Position numbers and translations under genes: made by a program | Assembly: GCF_900103815.1 (NCBI RefSeq) | Contig: NZ_FNHZ01000001.1 | Location: forward strand, 124,001-188,000 | DNA: 64,000 nucleotides | Origin: Lachnospira pectinoschiza | GTDB lineage: Bacteria > Bacillota > Clostridia > Lachnospirales > Lachnospiraceae | Reading direction: 5' to 3' | Notes under the pieces: generated by a model | What the model was told of the DNA's origin: nothing | The model's database searches: none | Seen by the model: the letters and a program-made list of their open reading frames with translations, nothing else | Shown here: piece by piece, positions 26,469 through 37,514 of the stretch | Layout of the letters: each line of letters starts with the position of its first letter | Numbering within the stretch: position 1 is the first letter of the stretch

Positions 26469-26921
26469 TTTGTCTAAATAGTAAAGCGGACATTCGGAAT
26501 CCGCTTCGCTACTTCCTCATGAACGCAGTGGCACTTTGTGCCACTTGTCAGAAGGGGCTTTAACCCCTTCTGACACTAGTAAGCTTTATACCCCCGCTTA
26601 AAGCTTACGCTTTTGAAGCGGGGGATTGCTTACACTGCGTTCAAACTTTTATAAAATCCTTCTTACTTTCTTTACTAAAAAATATACTTTATCAATAAAA
26701 ATAATTGAAAAAATTGTAAAAATTGCTTGTTTTTACTTTTATTTTTAGTTAATTTGCTATACAATATTAGGTGTGCATTTAGGATAGGGATAAAAGGCTG
26801 ATTTAGAGCTACTTCCTAGATGTTGGTAATTGATATATGATGATTACATTTTTTATATATTGTTTGCCGAGATAGAGAGGGCATAGAGTTTATAAACCAA
26901 ATCAAGATTACGAGGTGAAGA
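26469..26921. other. Intergenic region with a large folded element, 453 bp
   Basis: First half is the multi-hairpin element listed at 26481-26642. Second half is AT-rich leader of the PucR-type gene without a clear promoter match. Confidence 0.4.
26481..26642. repeat. Multi-hairpin/pseudoknot element of unknown type
   Basis: First stem AAGCGGA/TCCGCTT. Then an outer stem GAACGCAGTG (26521-26530) with CACTGCGTTC (26633-26642) encloses: AGTGGCAC/GTGCCACT; a 12-bp stem TGTCAGAAGGGG (26546-26557) / CCCCTTCTGACA (26564-26575); and an H-type pseudoknot made by GTAAGCTTTA (26579-26588) / TAAAGCTTAC (26599-26608) interleaved with CCCCCGCTT (26591-26599) / AAGCGGGGG (26616-26624). No ORF. Either a structured RNA or a palindromic mobile element. 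Confidence 0.6.
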
Positions 26922-28013
26922 ATGGTATCAAATCAAATTTTACAGACAACAGTAGATGGACTTAAAGCAATATCAAGAGTTGATCTATGCGTCATTGATG
27001 CTGATGGTAAGGTTGCAGCTAAAACTTTTGATGATGTATCGGATTGTATAGCAGATGCTATAAGCTTTATTGATTCACCAGCTGAGAGTCAAGTGGTTAA
27101 TGGTTATCAGTTCTTTAAGGTTATGGATGATATCACTTTAGAGTATATCGTGCTTGCTAAGGGAACAAGTGATGACATCTATATGATAGGTAAGATGGCT
27201 GCTTTTCAGGTTCAGAACCTAACAGTAGCTTATAAAGAGCGCTTTGATAAGGATAACTTTATCAAGAATCTTTTATTAGATAATTTACTTAGAGTTGATA
27301 TGTATACTAGAGCTGAGAAGCTTCATATTGAAACTGACGTTAAGAGAGTTGTATATATTATTGAAACTAAGCATGAGAAAGACACTAACGCACTTGAGAT
27401 AGTAAGAAGCTTATACGCATCAAAGGCTAAGGATTTTATTACAGCAGTTGATGAGAAGAGTATTATTTTAGTTAAGGAAGTTAAGGGTAATGAAAGCTAT
27501 GAAGAATTAGACAAGATAGCTGAAGTTATTATCGACATGCTTAACACAGAAGCTATGAGCATGGCTCATGTTGCTTACGGAACAATCGTTAATGATATTA
27601 GAGAAGTATCGCGTTCTTACAAGGAAGCTAAGATGGCCCTTGATGTAGGAAAGATTTTCTACGAAGATAAGAATGTTGTTGCATATAACAGATTAGGAAT
27701 TGGACGTCTTATTTATCAGTTACCAATTCCACTATGTCAGATGTTTATTAAGGAAATCTTTGAAGCAAAGTCTCCAGATGACTTTGACGAAGAGACATTG
27801 TCTACAATTAATAAGTTCTTTGATAACAGCTTGAATGTTTCAGAGACATCTAGACAGCTCTATATCCATAGAAACACATTGGTATATAGACTTGATAAAC
27901 TCCAGAAGACAACAGGCCTTGATTTAAGAGTATTTGACGATGCAATTACATTTAAGATTGCATTAATGGTAGTAAAGTATATGAAATATATGGAGAGTAA
28001 AGACCAATACTAG
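26922..28013 (+). CDS. PucR/CdaR-type helix-turn-helix regulator
   Basis: 363 residues. The C-terminal ~60 residues form the PucR HTH: FFDNSLNVSETSRQLYIHRNTLVYRLDKL near 305-335, the hallmark of this group. The N-terminal part lacks a recognised ligand domain beyond a PAS/GAF-like size. GAGGTG precedes the ATG. It lies 32 bp upstream of ftsE and is probably in one transcript with ftsEX, suggesting a regulator of this division block (inference). Confidence 0.85.
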   Translation: MVSNQILQTTVDGLKAISRVDLCVIDADGKVAAKTFDDVSDCIADAISFIDSPAESQVVNGYQFFKVMDDITLEYIVLAKGTSDDIYMIGKMAAFQVQNLTVAYKERFDKDNFIKNLLLDNLLRVDMYTRAEKLHIETDVKRVVYIIETKHEKDTNALEIVRSLYASKAKDFITAVDEKSIILVKEVKGNESYEELDKIAEVIIDMLNTEAMSMAHVAYGTIVNDIREVSRSYKEAKMALDVGKIFYEDKNVVAYNRLGIGRLIYQLPIPLCQMFIKEIFEAKSPDDFDEETLSTINKFFDNSLNVSETSRQLYIHRNTLVYRLDKLQKTTGLDLRVFDDAITFKIALMVVKYMKYMESKDQY

Positions 28014-28045
28014 AATGGTAGAGGATTAATGGAGGAAGTTTAACA

Positions 28046-28732
28046 ATGATAATAATGGAAAATGTCACAAAGACATATACCACTGGCGTTCCTGCGCTTA
28101 ATGGTATCGACCTTCACATTCAGAAGGGTGAGTTTGTCTTTATCGTAGGTAAGAGTGGTTCAGGTAAATCTACTCTTATTAAACTATTGCTTAAGGAATT
28201 AGATCCTACATCAGGTAAGATTTACATTAATAAGAAGTTTCTTAATAAGATTACTAGAAAGAAGCTTCCATATTTAAGAAGAGATATAGGAGTTGTATTC
28301 CAGGATTTCAGACTTTTACCTGATAGAAACATTGCAGATAACATTGCATTTGCTCAGAAAGTAGTTGAGGCACCTAGCCGTAAGATTAAGGGTAGAGTCC
28401 TTGCCATGCTTTCAATGGTTGGCTTACTTGATAAGTATAAGTCCTTCCCTAATGAGCTATCTGGTGGTGAGCAGCAGAGAGTTGCTATTGCAAGAGCCCT
28501 TGTAAATAATCCAGAAATCTTATTATGTGACGAGCCTACTGGTAACCTTGATCCAGCGAACTCTAATGAAATCATGAGAATTCTTGACCAGGTTAACAAG
28601 CAGGGAACAACAGTATTAGTTGTTACTCACAACATGGAAATTGTTCAACAGATGCGTAAGAGAACAATTACTATGAGTGAAGGTAAGATTATAAGTGATA
28701 TGGAAAAGGGTGGTTATTTCTATGAAGATTAG
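28046..28732 (+). CDS. ftsE: Cell-division ABC ATPase FtsE
   Basis: 228 residues. Walker A GKSGSGKST, signature LSGGEQQRVAIARAL, Walker B ILLCDEPTGNLDP, H-loop VTHN. With FtsX it forms the FtsEX complex, which uses ATP to switch on a peptidoglycan hydrolase at the septum or side wall. GGAGG precedes the start. It overlaps ftsX by 11 bp. Confidence 0.96.
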   Translation: MIIMENVTKTYTTGVPALNGIDLHIQKGEFVFIVGKSGSGKSTLIKLLLKELDPTSGKIYINKKFLNKITRKKLPYLRRDIGVVFQDFRLLPDRNIADNIAFAQKVVEAPSRKIKGRVLAMLSMVGLLDKYKSFPNELSGGEQQRVAIARALVNNPEILLCDEPTGNLDPANSNEIMRILDQVNKQGTTVLVVTHNMEIVQQMRKRTITMSEGKIISDMEKGGYFYED

Positions 28733-29627
28733 ATCGTTATGGTATCATATAGTTGATGGATTCAAGAATATCCATCGTAATAGATTGTTCTCATTAGCAT
28801 CTATGGCAACAATCGCAGCATGTATTTTCCTTTTTGGAGTTTTTTACTCATTAATAGCAAACTTCCAATATATGATTGAAAGTGCCGAAAGTGAGATTTG
28901 TGTAACAGTATTCTTTAATGAAGACTTAGATGAAACAGGAATTTTAAAGCTTGGCGATACAATTAGTCAGCGATCAGAAGTTAGTAGAATTCACTATACA
29001 TCAGCTGAAGAGGCTTGGGAGAACTTCAAGTCAGAATATTTTGCTGATTATCCAGAACTTGCAGAAGGTTTCTCAGATAACCCACTTGCAAAGTCAGCTT
29101 CTTATGAAGTATATCTTAACAGTGCAGATGATCAGTCAACATTAGTTGAGTACCTTGAGAATCTAGAAGGTGTAAGACAGGTTAATAAGTCAGAAGCTAC
29201 AGCAACAGGACTTGCATCAGCTGCAAGACTTGTAAGTTATATTGCAATTGCGATTGTAGCAATCTTACTTGCAGTATCTATCTTCCTTATTACTAATACA
29301 ATCGTTATTGGTATTACAGTTCGTAAGGACGAGATTTCAATTATGAAGTATATCGGTGCAACGGATGCCTTCGTTAATGCGCCATTCTTCGTAGAAGGTA
29401 TTGTAATTGGTTTAGTTGGTGCTTTAATTCCAACTATCATTCTTAGATACATTTACGCAGGATTAGTTAATTATGTATTAAGTAAGTTCTCAGTACTTAA
29501 GAACATCCTTAACTTCCTTGATGCTAATGCAGTATTTAACGTACTTGTTCCAGTGTCAGTATTCCTTGGAATCATTATTGGTATCATTGGTACATTCTTC
29601 GCTGTAAGAAAGCATGCTGACGTATAA
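28722..29627 (+). CDS. ftsX: Cell-division membrane protein FtsX
   Basis: 301 residues from ATG 28722 (MKIRSLWYHIVDGFKNIHRNRLFS), which overlaps the ftsE end; an earlier in-frame start is inside ftsE and lacks a ribosome site. Four spans: one at ~25-45, then an extracytosolic domain (~50-165), then three spans (~178-205, ~228-250, ~270-295). The C-terminal FtsX motif VRKDEISIMKYIGATDAFV is clear. Terminator follows. Confidence 0.95.
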   Translation: MKIRSLWYHIVDGFKNIHRNRLFSLASMATIAACIFLFGVFYSLIANFQYMIESAESEICVTVFFNEDLDETGILKLGDTISQRSEVSRIHYTSAEEAWENFKSEYFADYPELAEGFSDNPLAKSASYEVYLNSADDQSTLVEYLENLEGVRQVNKSEATATGLASAARLVSYIAIAIVAILLAVSIFLITNTIVIGITVRKDEISIMKYIGATDAFVNAPFFVEGIVIGLVGALIPTIILRYIYAGLVNYVLSKFSVLKNILNFLDANAVFNVLVPVSVFLGIIIGIIGTFFAVRKHADV

Positions 29628-29657
29628 TTTTTTCAATAGAATTTTTAAGAATATTTT

Positions 29658-29693
29658 GGACGCGTTTATTAATTTAGACGCGTCCTTTTTTTA
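29658..29693 (+). terminator. Terminator after ftsX
   Basis: GGACGCGT (29658-29665) / ACGCGTCC (29678-29685) with a 12-base loop, then TTTTTTT. Confidence 0.88.
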
Positions 29694-29867
29694 CAAAATC
29701 AATGAGATATAAATTGTAAAAATAAAAATTAAAGTTTATGAAAAAAACAATAATAAATCATAATATTTATGTTATAATTAGTTAGTGAGATAGACGGATG
29801 GGACAATAATAAATAAAGGGGATAGTTAGAGTGTTTTAGGCATGAGACCTTTAGGAGAGGAGGTAAC

Positions 29868-31103
29868 ATGATGGCAGGCATGAAGTTTTTATCGGGGAAG
29901 AGATCCATTTTCAAAGTGATGGGTCTTATATGTAAAAAATGTGCACTGGCTATAATGGTTTTGGCGTTAATTGCACCTTTTATAGCAACAACGCAGATAA
30001 TTTTGGGCGATAGTAAGTCAGATTTGGAAGATGCCAAAAAGCAGCAGGAGGACGTTCAATCTAAATTGGAGGAAACCAAGAAATATATTGAAGACCTTCA
30101 GGGACAAGCAAGTGATATTCAGAGCTATATCTCATCACTAGATAGTCAGATGGAGACTATTAGCAGTTCTTTGTATGAGCTTGACCTTCAGATACAGGAT
30201 TTGGAAACTACTATCAAGACAACAGAAGAGGAATTAGCAAAGGCGGAGGAAGATGCCAAGGTTCAGTATGAACAGATGAAACTTAGAATTAAGTTTATGT
30301 ATGAACACAATGATGAGACATATCTTGGAATGTTACTTAAGGCTGAGGATATGGCGGATTTGTTAAGTAAGGCTGAGTATATTAATCAGTTATCAAAGTA
30401 CGATAGAGAGATGCTTGAAAAGTATAAGGCTACAATAGACTATATCGCACAGACAAAGGCTGACCTAGAGGCAGATAAGGGAGAGCTTGTGAACATGCAG
30501 ACAAATTTGCAGGATCAGATGAGCGCTCTTAGTCTTCTTCAGTCAACTAAGATGACACAGCTTACTAACTTGAATAATACAGTAGCAGCAGAGGAGAGTT
30601 ATTATTCTCGTCTTGAGGCTGAAAATGAGGCCTTAGAGGCAACTACAAGACAGTTGGAAGCAAGGATTAAAGCAGAGGAGGCAGCAAAGTCTTCTGTTAC
30701 AAGTTATGATGGCGGTAAATTTAAGTGGCCAACAACTTCCACAAGAATCACTTCAGATTATGGTGATACAGAAGGAAGATCAGCTCCTCATAAGGGAATT
30801 GATATTGGTGGTGTTAAAGCAGGTGTTGCTGGTGATCCAATTTACGCAGCCTATGATGGCAAGGTAGTTATCTCAACTTATAGTGCATCCGCTGGTAATT
30901 ACATTATGATTTACCACGGCGATGGCCTATATACTAGATATCTTCACTGCTCATCCCTCTTAGTATCCGTAGGTGATTACGTTACTAAGGGACAAAAGAT
31001 TGGACTTATGGGAACAACAGGTAACTCCACAGGTGTGCATTTACATTTTGATGTACGTTTAAATGGTAGTTATGTAAGTCCATGGAATTATTTAAGCAAA
31101 TAA
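29868..31103 (+). CDS. EnvC/PcsB-like M23 peptidoglycan hydrolase (FtsEX partner)
   Basis: 411 residues. Signal peptide (~1-45, ALAIMVLALIAPFIATT), long coiled coil (~50-260, many heptads such as DLEDAKKQQEDVQSKLEE), and a C-terminal LytM/M23 domain (~300-408). The zinc ligands look complete: HKGIDIGG and GVHLHFD. This layout is that of coiled-coil hydrolases or activators controlled by FtsEX, and it lies next to ftsEX. The intact M23 residues suggest an active endopeptidase rather than a pure activator. GGAGG precedes the ATG. Confidence 0.9.
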   Translation: MMAGMKFLSGKRSIFKVMGLICKKCALAIMVLALIAPFIATTQIILGDSKSDLEDAKKQQEDVQSKLEETKKYIEDLQGQASDIQSYISSLDSQMETISSSLYELDLQIQDLETTIKTTEEELAKAEEDAKVQYEQMKLRIKFMYEHNDETYLGMLLKAEDMADLLSKAEYINQLSKYDREMLEKYKATIDYIAQTKADLEADKGELVNMQTNLQDQMSALSLLQSTKMTQLTNLNNTVAAEESYYSRLEAENEALEATTRQLEARIKAEEAAKSSVTSYDGGKFKWPTTSTRITSDYGDTEGRSAPHKGIDIGGVKAGVAGDPIYAAYDGKVVISTYSASAGNYIMIYHGDGLYTRYLHCSSLLVSVGDYVTKGQKIGLMGTTGNSTGVHLHFDVRLNGSYVSPWNYLSK

Positions 31104-31123
31104 ATTAGTTAGGAAGTTAAAAA

Positions 31124-32410
31124 ATGGAAGAGAATTTTAATGAAGAGTCAAAGTCAGAGCTTAGGCCTGAGGTAAAAGTAGTTAATGAAGGCGCCATGGC
31201 TCGTGGTGTGCTCCTTGGAGTTTTATCAACTCTACTTGTTATGGTTGCAGTTTTATGCGTAACTGTAGTGGTACTTTTAAAGAATGGATATTTACACATT
31301 TCTACAGATGGTTCGGTTTACGTGCAGTCCGATGCAACTACTGATGATTCAGGCATTGGCTCAGAAGTAGAAGCTAAGTTAAACGCTATTGAATCCGTTC
31401 TTGATAGTAAGTTTTATTTTGAAAATGTAGACTCAGAGGAAGCTGCAGAAGCTATCTATAAGGCTTATCTCTCTTCATATGGTGATAAGTATACAGTTTA
31501 TTATACTGCTGAAGAATACCAGTCTTTACTTGAATCTACAACAGGTACCTTCTATGGAATCGGCGCTACATGCCAGAAGAATGAAGATGGAACAATTCAG
31601 ATTGTGGCTATTATTGAGGATTCCCCAGCTGAGGCTGCAGGCCTTCAGGCAGGAGATAAGATTACAGCAGTAGATGGACAAAGTGTTTTAGATTTAGATC
31701 TTTCCACAGCGGTTTCTTTAATTAAGGGAGACAAGGGTACTGATGTAGTGCTTTCAATTATTAGAAATAGCGAGAATCTTGAAATTACAGCTACTCGTGA
31801 TGAGATTAATGTAAAGACTGTAGAATATCAGATGATGGAAGATAACATTGGTTACATTGCCGTTAGTCAGTTTGACGAGGTAACTACAGACCAGTTTATT
31901 GATGCTATTGAAGACCTTGAGGCACAGGGAATGGTAGGACTTGTAATTGACATTAGAGATAACCCAGGTGGTGTATTATCTACAGTAGTTGACATGCTTG
32001 AATACATTTTACCAGATGGCCTAATCGTTTATACAGAGGACGTTGACGGTAATAGAACAAACTATTCAGGCGATGATAACAACGAGCTTACAATTCCAGT
32101 GGCAGTTTTAGTAAATGGCAACAGTGCCAGTGCTTCTGAGATTTTTGCTGGAGCAGTTCAGGATTACGAGCTTGGAGCAATCATTGGTACACAGACCTTT
32201 GGTAAGGGAATTGTTCAGACAATTCAGCCACTTACAGATGGTAGCGCAATTAAGTACACAATCGCCAAGTACTTCACACCAAAGGGTCAGGATATTCACG
32301 GAGTTGGTGTAACACCTGATATTAATGTAGAGCTTGATACGGAAAGTGATACGGATAATCAGTTAGAAGCAGGCATAAACTATATTAAAGAACAGCTAAC
32401 TAATCAATAG
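31124..32410 (+). CDS. S41 carboxyl-terminal processing protease (CtpA-like)
   Basis: 428 residues. One N-terminal span (~26-53), PDZ domain (~135-215, FYGIGATCQK... SPAEAAGLQAGDKITAVDG) and S41 peptidase domain (~225-410) with catalytic Ser in NGNSASASEIFAGA and Lys in QTFGKGIVQ. Acts outside the membrane, trimming or degrading envelope proteins; in other bacteria such proteases control cell-wall hydrolases, which fits the neighbour at 29868 (inference). It follows that gene by 20 bp. Confidence 0.94.
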   Translation: MEENFNEESKSELRPEVKVVNEGAMARGVLLGVLSTLLVMVAVLCVTVVVLLKNGYLHISTDGSVYVQSDATTDDSGIGSEVEAKLNAIESVLDSKFYFENVDSEEAAEAIYKAYLSSYGDKYTVYYTAEEYQSLLESTTGTFYGIGATCQKNEDGTIQIVAIIEDSPAEAAGLQAGDKITAVDGQSVLDLDLSTAVSLIKGDKGTDVVLSIIRNSENLEITATRDEINVKTVEYQMMEDNIGYIAVSQFDEVTTDQFIDAIEDLEAQGMVGLVIDIRDNPGGVLSTVVDMLEYILPDGLIVYTEDVDGNRTNYSGDDNNELTIPVAVLVNGNSASASEIFAGAVQDYELGAIIGTQTFGKGIVQTIQPLTDGSAIKYTIAKYFTPKGQDIHGVGVTPDINVELDTESDTDNQLEAGINYIKEQLTNQ

Positions 32411-32458
32411 ATTGATGAAAATGTATCGCTTTATAAAAGTTTAAGAAATTAATTAAGG

Positions 32459-32541
32459 ACTCATTTTAGGGGCTTTAAGTTGAGATTTTTCCTAGTATTT
32501 TAGAAAAACAAAACTTTTGTTCCCCTAGAATGAGTTTTTTT
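32459..32541 (+). terminator. Long-loop terminator after the S41 protease gene
   Basis: ACTCATTTTAGGGG (32459-32472) pairs with CCCCTAGAATGAGT (32522-32535, one G-U) around a ~49-base loop, followed by TTTTTTATT. Confidence 0.75.
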
Positions 32542-32626
32542 ATTCTTTTTGTGTTATAGTAATAATTGCATTAGAGATGTATAATAGTAAAATGCATTGC
32601 GTACAATGAATATATAGGAGGTCTAA

Positions 32627-34618
32627 ATGGATAAATTCGTTTTACATTCAGAATATCAGCCTACAGGCGACCAGCCCCACGCTATTGAAGAATTAGCCAA
32701 GGGTTTTGAAATGGGTAACCAGTTTGAGACTTTAGTAGGTGTAACAGGCTCTGGTAAAACATTTACAATGGCCAATATTATAGAGAAAGTTCAAAAGCCA
32801 ACTCTTATTATTTCCCATAATAAGACCTTGGCAGCTCAGTTATATAGCGAGATGAAGGAGTTCTTCCCTGAGAATGCGGTGGAATACTTCGTTTCTTATT
32901 ATGATTACTATCAGCCAGAGGCTTACGTGCCTCAAAGTGATACCTATATTGCTAAGGATTCGGCTATTAATGATGAGATAGATAAGTTGCGACATTCAGC
33001 TACAGCAGCTCTTTCAGAAAGAAAGGATGTTATTATTGTAGCTTCCGTGTCATGTATTTACGGACTTGGTGCCCCTGTGGATTATCAGAATATGGTAGTT
33101 TCCCTTCGTCCGGGTATGGAGAAGGATAGAGATGACATGCTTCGTAGACTTATTGATATGCAGTATATGAGAAGTGATCAGGACTTTAAGCGTGGTACTT
33201 TTAGAGTTCGTGGTGATGTGGTGGAGATTTACCCATCAGCTTCATCAGGGGATGCCATTCGTGTGGAATTCTTTGGTGATGAGGTAGATAGAATCTCCGA
33301 AATCGACTCACTAACCGGCGAAGTTAAGGCAATTAGAGACCACGTAGCCATTTTCCCAAATTCTCACTATGTTGTAGAGAAAGAGAAGATGATGGCGGCT
33401 ATTGAAAATATTAAGATAGAGCTAGCAGAAAGAATCAAGTACTTTAAGTCAGAGGATAGACTTCTTGAGGCCCAAAGAATCGAGGAGAGAACTAACTTTG
33501 ATATTGAGATGATGCAGGAAACTGGCTTTTGCTCAGGTATTGAGAACTACTCAAGACATTTAGCAGGACTACCTGCTGGCTGTCCACCATATACTTTAAT
33601 GGATTATTTCCCAGAGGATTTTCTAATAATTGTGGATGAGAGCCATATTACAATTCCACAGGTTCGTGGTATGTATGCCGGAGATCAGTCTAGAAAGACT
33701 ACCCTTGTGGATTATGGTTTTAGACTTCCTTCAGCTAAGGATAACAGACCCCTTAATTTCCCTGAGTTTGAGTCTAAGATTAGCCAGATGTTATTCGTAT
33801 CGGCTACACCTAGCAAGTACGAAGAGGAGCACGAGCTATTAAGAACTGAGCAGGTTATTAGACCTACGGGACTTCTTGATCCTGAGATTAGCGTTCGTCC
33901 AATTGAGGGACAGATTGATGACTTGATTTCAGAAATCAATAAAGAGACAGCAAAGAAGAATAAGGTTCTTGTTACAACTCTTACTAAGAGAATGGCTGAG
34001 GATTTGACAGAGTATCTTAAGGAAGTGGGCATTAGGGTTGAGTATCTTCATGCAGATATTGATACTATGGAGCGTCAGAGAATTATTCGTGATATGCGAC
34101 TTGATGGCTTTGATGTTCTTGTAGGTATTAACTTACTTAGAGAAGGTCTTGATATTCCTGAGATTAGCTTGGTGGCTATTCTTGATGCAGATAAGGAAGG
34201 CTTCTTAAGAACTGAGACTTCCCTTATTCAGACTATTGGTCGTGCCGCAAGAAATGCAGAGGGTCATGTAATTATGTATGCAGATACTATTACAGATTCT
34301 ATGGATAAGGCTATTAAAGAGACAGAGCGTCGTCGTGAGATTCAGGCAGCTTATAATAAGGAACATGGTATTACCCCTCAGACTATTAAGAAGGCGGTTC
34401 GTGACCTTATTACTATTACAAGGGCAGCAGATCCAGATGCAGGTTCAGATAAGCTTAAGGTGGATTACGAGTCCATGTCTATTAAGGAGCTTGAGAAGGT
34501 TAAGAAGGAAATCGAGAAGAATATGCGTAAGGCTGCAGCAGAGCTCAACTTCGAGTTGGCAGCAGAGCTTCGTGATAAGATGATAGAAGTTAATAAATAC
34601 ATTTATGAAAATAAGTAA
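32627..34618 (+). CDS. uvrB: Excinuclease ABC subunit B
   Basis: 663 residues, full length. Walker [10 protein letters not shown], beta-hairpin region [16 protein letters not shown] helicase box (IIVDESHIT), [12 protein letters not shown] motif VI and the C-terminal UVR motif (~620-660) that binds UvrC. UvrB verifies lesions in nucleotide excision repair. GGAGG upstream. uvrA follows after 15 bp; uvrC is not in the window. I see no LexA-type box in the 85 bp upstream. Confidence 0.98.
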   Translation: MDKFVLHSEYQPTGDQPHAIEELAKGFEMGNQFETLVGVTGSGKTFTMANIIEKVQKPTLIISHNKTLAAQLYSEMKEFFPENAVEYFVSYYDYYQPEAYVPQSDTYIAKDSAINDEIDKLRHSATAALSERKDVIIVASVSCIYGLGAPVDYQNMVVSLRPGMEKDRDDMLRRLIDMQYMRSDQDFKRGTFRVRGDVVEIYPSASSGDAIRVEFFGDEVDRISEIDSLTGEVKAIRDHVAIFPNSHYVVEKEKMMAAIENIKIELAERIKYFKSEDRLLEAQRIEERTNFDIEMMQETGFCSGIENYSRHLAGLPAGCPPYTLMDYFPEDFLIIVDESHITIPQVRGMYAGDQSRKTTLVDYGFRLPSAKDNRPLNFPEFESKISQMLFVSATPSKYEEEHELLRTEQVIRPTGLLDPEISVRPIEGQIDDLISEINKETAKKNKVLVTTLTKRMAEDLTEYLKEVGIRVEYLHADIDTMERQRIIRDMRLDGFDVLVGINLLREGLDIPEISLVAILDADKEGFLRTETSLIQTIGRAARNAEGHVIMYADTITDSMDKAIKETERRREIQAAYNKEHGITPQTIKKAVRDLITITRAADPDAGSDKLKVDYESMSIKELEKVKKEIEKNMRKAAAELNFELAAELRDKMIEVNKYIYENK

Positions 34619-34633
34619 GATAGGAAGGAATAA

Positions 34634-37492
34634 ATGAGTAATTTGAGTAATAAAGATATTCATCGCGGTAACTTCAAGGAATACATTAAAATTCGCGGTG
34701 CAAGTGAACATAACTTAAAGGGTATCGATGTAGATATTCCAAGAAACAAACTTGTTGTCTTAACTGGACTTTCAGGTTCAGGTAAGTCAAGTTTAGCTTT
34801 TGATACTATCTATGCAGAAGGTCAGAGAAGATACATGGAATCTCTATCTTCTTATGCTAGACAGTTCCTCGGTCAGATGGAAAAGCCACAGGTAGAGTTA
34901 ATTGAAGGCTTATCACCAGCTATTTCTATCGACCAGAAAAGTACTAACAGAAACCCACGTTCAACAGTGGGAACAGTTACAGAAATTTATGATTATTTCA
35001 GACTTTTATATGCAAGAATTGGTATTCCTCACTGTCCAAATTGTGGTAAGGAAATCAACAAGCAGACAGTAGATCAGATGGTAGACCAGATTTTAGAGTT
35101 ACCAGAAAGAACTAAGATTCAGATTCTTGCTCCTGTTGTAAGAGGCCGTAAGGGGGAGCATGTGAAGTTATTTGAGCAGGCTAAAAAGCAGGGCTATGTA
35201 AGAGTTAATGTAGATGGTGAAACTTATGATTTATCAGAAGAGATTAAGCTTGATAAGAATAAGAAGCACAATATCGAAATCGTTGTAGATAGATTAGTGG
35301 TTAAGGAAGGCATTAATAAGCGTCTTACAGATTCTGTAGAAACTGCTCTTAAGCTTGCAGAAGGTGTAATGATGGTAGATGTTATTGGCGGTGAGCCTAT
35401 TAACTTCTCTCAGAGTTTTGCCTGCCCTGATTGTGGTATTAGTATTGATGAGATTCAGCCAAGAAGTTTCTCTTTCAATAATCCATTTGGTGCGTGTCCA
35501 GACTGTTTAGGTATTGGTTATACAATGAATTTTGATACAGAACTTCTTATTCCAGATGAGAGTCTTTCAATTAATGAAGGTGCTATTGCAGGACATGGCT
35601 GGCAGTCAGTATCTGATTCTAAGAGCTGGACAGGTGCTATTATGAACGCAGTGGCTAAGGAGTTTAAATTCTCCCTTGATACACCATTTAAGGACTATTC
35701 AGATGAAGTAAAGGATATTATTATTAATGGTACAAAGGGTAAGTCTGTTAAGGTTAAGTATAAGGGTCAGCGCGGCGAAGGCGTTTACGATATTGTATTT
35801 GATGGACTTATTAGTAATATGGAGAGAAGATATAAGGAAGCTGGTTCTGATAATGCTAAGCAGCAGTATGAAGAGTTTATGAGAATCAGACCTTGTAAGA
35901 CTTGTAAGGGTAAGCGACTTAAGGAAAGCTCATTAGCTGTAACCATTGCAGATAAGAATATTTACGAGATCACTAATTTACCAATTTGCGACTTGTCTGA
36001 TTTTTTGGAAAATATGAATCTAACAGAACGTCAGCTCTTTATCGGTGCTGAACTTCTTAAGGAAATTAAGGCTAGAGTTAAGTTCCTTATTGATGTAGGT
36101 CTTGATTATCTTTCTCTTTCAAGAGCTACAGGAACACTATCTGGTGGTGAGGCACAGCGTATTCGTCTTGCAACTCAGATCGGTTCTGGCTTAGTAGGTG
36201 TTGCCTATATCCTTGATGAACCAAGTATTGGTCTACATCAGAGGGATAATGACAAGCTCCTTGGTACTTTGACACATTTGCGAGACCTTGGAAATTCAGT
36301 AATTGTAGTTGAACATGATGAGGATACTATGAAAGCTGCAGACTTCATTGTGGATATCGGCCCTGGCGCTGGTAAAAATGGTGGAGAAGTTGTAGCCACT
36401 GGTACTGCTAAGCAGATTATGGAATGCAAGAATTCCCTTACGGGCGCATATCTTAGTGGTCGTATTAAGATTCCTGTACCTAAGACTCGTCGTAAGCCAA
36501 CAGGCTGGATTAAGGTTAAGGGTGCAAGAGAGAATAACCTAAAGAATATTGATGTGGACTTCCCACTTGGGGTAATCACTTGCGTTACTGGTGTTTCTGG
36601 TTCAGGTAAGAGTTCTTTGGTAAATGAAATTCTACATAAACATTTGGCAAAATCCCTTAACAGAGCAAGAATCATTGCAGGTGATCACGACGACATTGAG
36701 GGTATCGAGCAGCTTGATAAGATTATTGATATTGATCAGAGTCCAATTGGTAGAACACCTCGTTCAAATCCTGCCACATATACTGGAGTATTTGATCAGA
36801 TTCGTGACCTTTTTGCAGGCACTGTAGATGCTAAGGAGAGAGGTTATAATAAGGGCCGTTTTAGTTTTAATGTAAAGGGCGGCCGTTGTGAGGCTTGTTC
36901 GGGAGATGGTATCATAAAGATTGAGATGCATTTTCTTCCAGATGTTTACGTGCCTTGCGAGGTTTGTGACGGCAAGCGTTATAACAGAGAAACTCTCGAG
37001 GTAAAGTATAAGGGCAAGTCTATCTATGACGTCCTTGATATGACTGTTGAGGAAGCTGTGGATTTCTTTGAAAATGTACCATCAGTTAAGCGTAAAATCG
37101 AAACTTTAAATGACGTAGGTCTTTCATATATTAAGCTTGGTCAGCCTTCTACTGAACTTTCAGGTGGTGAGGCTCAAAGAATTAAGCTTGCAACTGAGCT
37201 TTCAAAGAGAAGTACAGGTAAGACAATTTATATCCTTGATGAGCCAACAACTGGCTTACATTTTGCTGATGTTCATAAGCTTGTTGACATTTTACAAAAG
37301 CTTGCTGAAGGCGGAAATACAGTTGTGGTAATCGAGCATAATCTTGATGTTATTAAGACAGCGGATTATATTATTGATATGGGACCTGAGGGTGGTGCCA
37401 GAGGTGGTACAGTTATTGCCAAGGGTACACCAGAAGAGGTTTGCAAGGTTAAGAAGTCTTACACAGGTAAGTATCTTAAGCAGTATTTGTAA
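34634..37492 (+). CDS. uvrA: Excinuclease ABC subunit A
   Basis: 952 residues. Two ABC ATPase modules (Walker [10 protein letters not shown] and GVSGSGKSS; signatures [12 protein letters not shown] and [12 protein letters not shown]) and zinc modules (CPNCG ~130; CPDCG...CPDC ~270; CEAC...CEVC ~750). It scans DNA for damage and loads UvrB. In an operon with uvrB. Confidence 0.98.
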   Translation: MSNLSNKDIHRGNFKEYIKIRGASEHNLKGIDVDIPRNKLVVLTGLSGSGKSSLAFDTIYAEGQRRYMESLSSYARQFLGQMEKPQVELIEGLSPAISIDQKSTNRNPRSTVGTVTEIYDYFRLLYARIGIPHCPNCGKEINKQTVDQMVDQILELPERTKIQILAPVVRGRKGEHVKLFEQAKKQGYVRVNVDGETYDLSEEIKLDKNKKHNIEIVVDRLVVKEGINKRLTDSVETALKLAEGVMMVDVIGGEPINFSQSFACPDCGISIDEIQPRSFSFNNPFGACPDCLGIGYTMNFDTELLIPDESLSINEGAIAGHGWQSVSDSKSWTGAIMNAVAKEFKFSLDTPFKDYSDEVKDIIINGTKGKSVKVKYKGQRGEGVYDIVFDGLISNMERRYKEAGSDNAKQQYEEFMRIRPCKTCKGKRLKESSLAVTIADKNIYEITNLPICDLSDFLENMNLTERQLFIGAELLKEIKARVKFLIDVGLDYLSLSRATGTLSGGEAQRIRLATQIGSGLVGVAYILDEPSIGLHQRDNDKLLGTLTHLRDLGNSVIVVEHDEDTMKAADFIVDIGPGAGKNGGEVVATGTAKQIMECKNSLTGAYLSGRIKIPVPKTRRKPTGWIKVKGARENNLKNIDVDFPLGVITCVTGVSGSGKSSLVNEILHKHLAKSLNRARIIAGDHDDIEGIEQLDKIIDIDQSPIGRTPRSNPATYTGVFDQIRDLFAGTVDAKERGYNKGRFSFNVKGGRCEACSGDGIIKIEMHFLPDVYVPCEVCDGKRYNRETLEVKYKGKSIYDVLDMTVEEAVDFFENVPSVKRKIETLNDVGLSYIKLGQPSTELSGGEAQRIKLATELSKRSTGKTIYILDEPTTGLHFADVHKLVDILQKLAEGGNTVVVIEHNLDVIKTADYIIDMGPEGGARGGTVIAKGTPEEVCKVKKSYTGKYLKQYL

Positions 37493-37514
37493 AAATAAGA
37501 CATGGAGTTTGAGA

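Noticed and set aside
32542..32626. LexA-type box before uvrB
   Set aside because: No GAAC-N4-GTTC-like dyad was found.
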